Positions 63,015-64,000 of a stretch of 64,000 bases of DNA are shown here, piece by piece (within the stretch, counting starts at the first letter, position 1; every line of letters starts with the position of its first letter). The translations under genes were made by a program, and so were the position numbers. The stretch comes from Geomonas silvestris (GTDB taxonomy: Bacteria; Desulfobacterota; Desulfuromonadia; Geobacterales; Geobacteraceae), in the NCBI RefSeq assembly GCF_014193515.1, contig NZ_BLXX01000003.1, forward strand, positions 310,001-374,000, written 5' to 3'. Under the pieces are notes generated by a model that searched no databases, was not told where the DNA came from, and saw only the letters and a program-made list of their open reading frames with translations.

Positions 63015-63566
63015 TTAGAAATTCCAACTCACCCCGAACATGTGCAGGTCGAGCCCGGTGTTGATGGCGCCGTGACGTCCCAGCCCGCCGTTGGACATGT
63101 GCTGGAACCGGTACAGGATCCCAGGCCCGCCGGCGAAGCGGTAGACGAGCCCTATGTGCCCGAGAAACAGTGGGTTCCCGTTGAAGTTGACGTTGCGGAA
63201 CTTGTACTGGCTCAGGAAGCAGAGATCGCCCCCCAACTGCAGCCCGAGCCCCTTCCCCCAGCGGTCGACGATGACCCCGGGCCCGAGGGTGCCGATGAAG
63301 CCGTACTCTCCCGCGGCGTGCAGCGTCCCAGCCGAGGCGTTCGCCTGCAGCGCGACCCCCCATCCCGAGTCGCCGCGCAGCGACCAGGGGAGCCCGAAGG
63401 TGGCGAAGGCTTCGTACTGGTGGAATTCGTCGTTGCGCGAGGTGGCGTTGAAGCCGCCGCGCACCCCGACCGCCTTGAGGCCGGGGTCGGGCTCGCGGCA
63501 CCACCCGGCGGGTGCGTAGCAGACGATGCAGAAGAAAAAGAGGATGGTTCGGAGGATCGATCTCAC
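63015..63566 (-). CDS. pagL: PagL-type lipid A 3-O-deacylase
   Basis: PagL is an outer membrane beta-barrel that removes the 3-O acyl chain of lipid A. A GTG at 63566 with GGGAG gives a signal peptide ([21 protein letters not shown] region) and a 183-residue barrel-like protein. The catalytic His-Ser pair appears in [11 protein letters not shown] with the asparagine, and the barrel ends in an aromatic, FGVSWNF. Start depends on the GTG choice; the upstream frame is not homologous. Confidence 0.85.
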   Translation of the reverse strand: MRSILRTILFFFCIVCYAPAGWCREPDPGLKAVGVRGGFNATSRNDEFHQYEAFATFGLPWSLRGDSGWGVALQANASAGTLHAAGEYGFIGTLGPGVIVDRWGKGLGLQLGGDLCFLSQYKFRNVNFNGNPLFLGHIGLVYRFAGGPGILYRFQHMSNGGLGRHGAINTGLDLHMFGVSWNF

Positions 63567-63670
63567 GTGTGCTCCCGGGACGAGTGGATTAGGCACCTCA
63601 AACGACAAGAGTGACTTTACTGGCTGCCCCCTAAATGTCAATTGGCCGCGGCTGCCGGAAATATCCGACA

Positions 63671-64000
63671 TCAGGGGGTTGCGGCGCGCGAGGCCGCCTC
63701 GGCGAGCTTGCCGGTGACGTTGTTCTTGATCCAGGACGGATCCCACCACTCGATCGGGTTCACCTGTTCCCCGGAGACGACGACGCCGAAGTGCAGGTGG
63801 TCGCCCCCCGCCAGTCCGGTGTCGCCGGTGTTGCCGATGATCTGTCCTTTCTTAACCTGGTCCCCCGCCTTCACCGCGATCCGGCTCAGGTGCCCGTAGA
63901 GCGTCTGCAGCCCGAGGCCGTGGTCGATGATCACGCACTGCCCGTAGATCCCCAGGTCGTCGGCGTAGACCACCTTGCCGGTGTTGGCCGCGGGGACTTG
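63671..64000 (-). CDS. M23 (LytM-type) peptidase domain protein, C-terminal part (runs off right edge)
   Basis: The visible part has the LytM metal-site text YGHLSRI and GDHLHFGVVVSG (HxH) with IGNTGDTGLAGG, so the catalytic domain is complete at its C-terminal end. It cleaves peptide crosslinks of peptidoglycan or acts as a regulator. The frame stays open through 64000 with no start, so the N-terminal part lies outside. Confidence 0.9.
   Translation of the reverse strand, partial: QVPAANTGKVVYADDLGIYGQCVIIDHGLGLQTLYGHLSRIAVKAGDQVKKGQIIGNTGDTGLAGGDHLHFGVVVSGEQVNPIEWWDPSWIKNNVTGKLAEAASRAATP

Noticed and set aside
1-64000. CRISPR array
   Set aside because: No set of regularly spaced direct repeats of 24-40 bases was seen; the only tandem array is the 9-bp one at 17287-17494.

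Overview
The window looks like chromosomal DNA from a GC-rich, Geobacter-like bacterium (Desulfuromonadota, Geobacterales). This is inferred from gene content: an anaerobic cobalamin operon, a two-component cluster with a PAS hybrid kinase, a ferritin-like diiron protein, a cysteine-rich FKBP, two Hsp33 proteins and REP-like palindromes. No rRNA or species marker is present.

Layout. 1-4660 is an accessory, partly decaying stretch: the start of a P-type cation ATPase, remnants of an IS-type transposase, small broken ORFs, an FtsH-type protease with a frameshift near its N-terminus, and a divergent intact Hsp33. 4667-24343 is an integrated element of about 19.7 kb, bounded by 51-bp perfect direct repeats that copy the 3' part of tRNA-Ser(CGA). 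By eye it is more AT-rich than its right flank. It carries two different tyrosine recombinases, one at each end. It also carries RadC, an ArdC-type antirestriction protein, an AIPR-family (abortive infection) protein facing an XRE regulator, six small exported proteins or lipoproteins, an orphan ParB, a primase-polymerase/helicase with a candidate origin built of 9-bp repeats, an AlpA-type regulator and a winged-helix protein of unknown role. I see no capsid, terminase, relaxase or conjugation gene. 24380-64000 is ordinary GC-rich chromosome.

In the right-hand chromosome, 24515-31056 holds tadA, nikR, a diguanylate cyclase, two NarL-type response regulators and a hybrid kinase. 31235-43638 holds stress and housekeeping genes (ferritin-like protein, FKBP, Nudix, RluD-type synthase, a cysteine-rich repeat protein, a second Hsp33, a U32-family protein, DAHP synthase). 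43711-56326 is an M16 peptidase followed by cbiX-cobH-cbiD-cobL-cobI-cobM-cbiG-cobJQ-cbiB-cobD, which covers most of the anaerobic corrin ring pathway plus amidation and side-chain steps; cbiA, cbiJ and the nucleotide-loop genes are not here. 57477-59798 is a Zur-like regulator with znuC and znuB. The right end carries a GapN-like dehydrogenase, an alkyltransferase-like protein, phosphoglycerate mutase, a PagL-type lipid A deacylase and a partial M23 peptidase.

The most unusual parts are the tRNA-Ser element (tRNA-like left junction, defence gene and exported-protein cluster, repeat-based origin), a cobJ-cobQ fusion whose linker is made from a REP-like element, and an exported protein built of CxxC/CC repeats.
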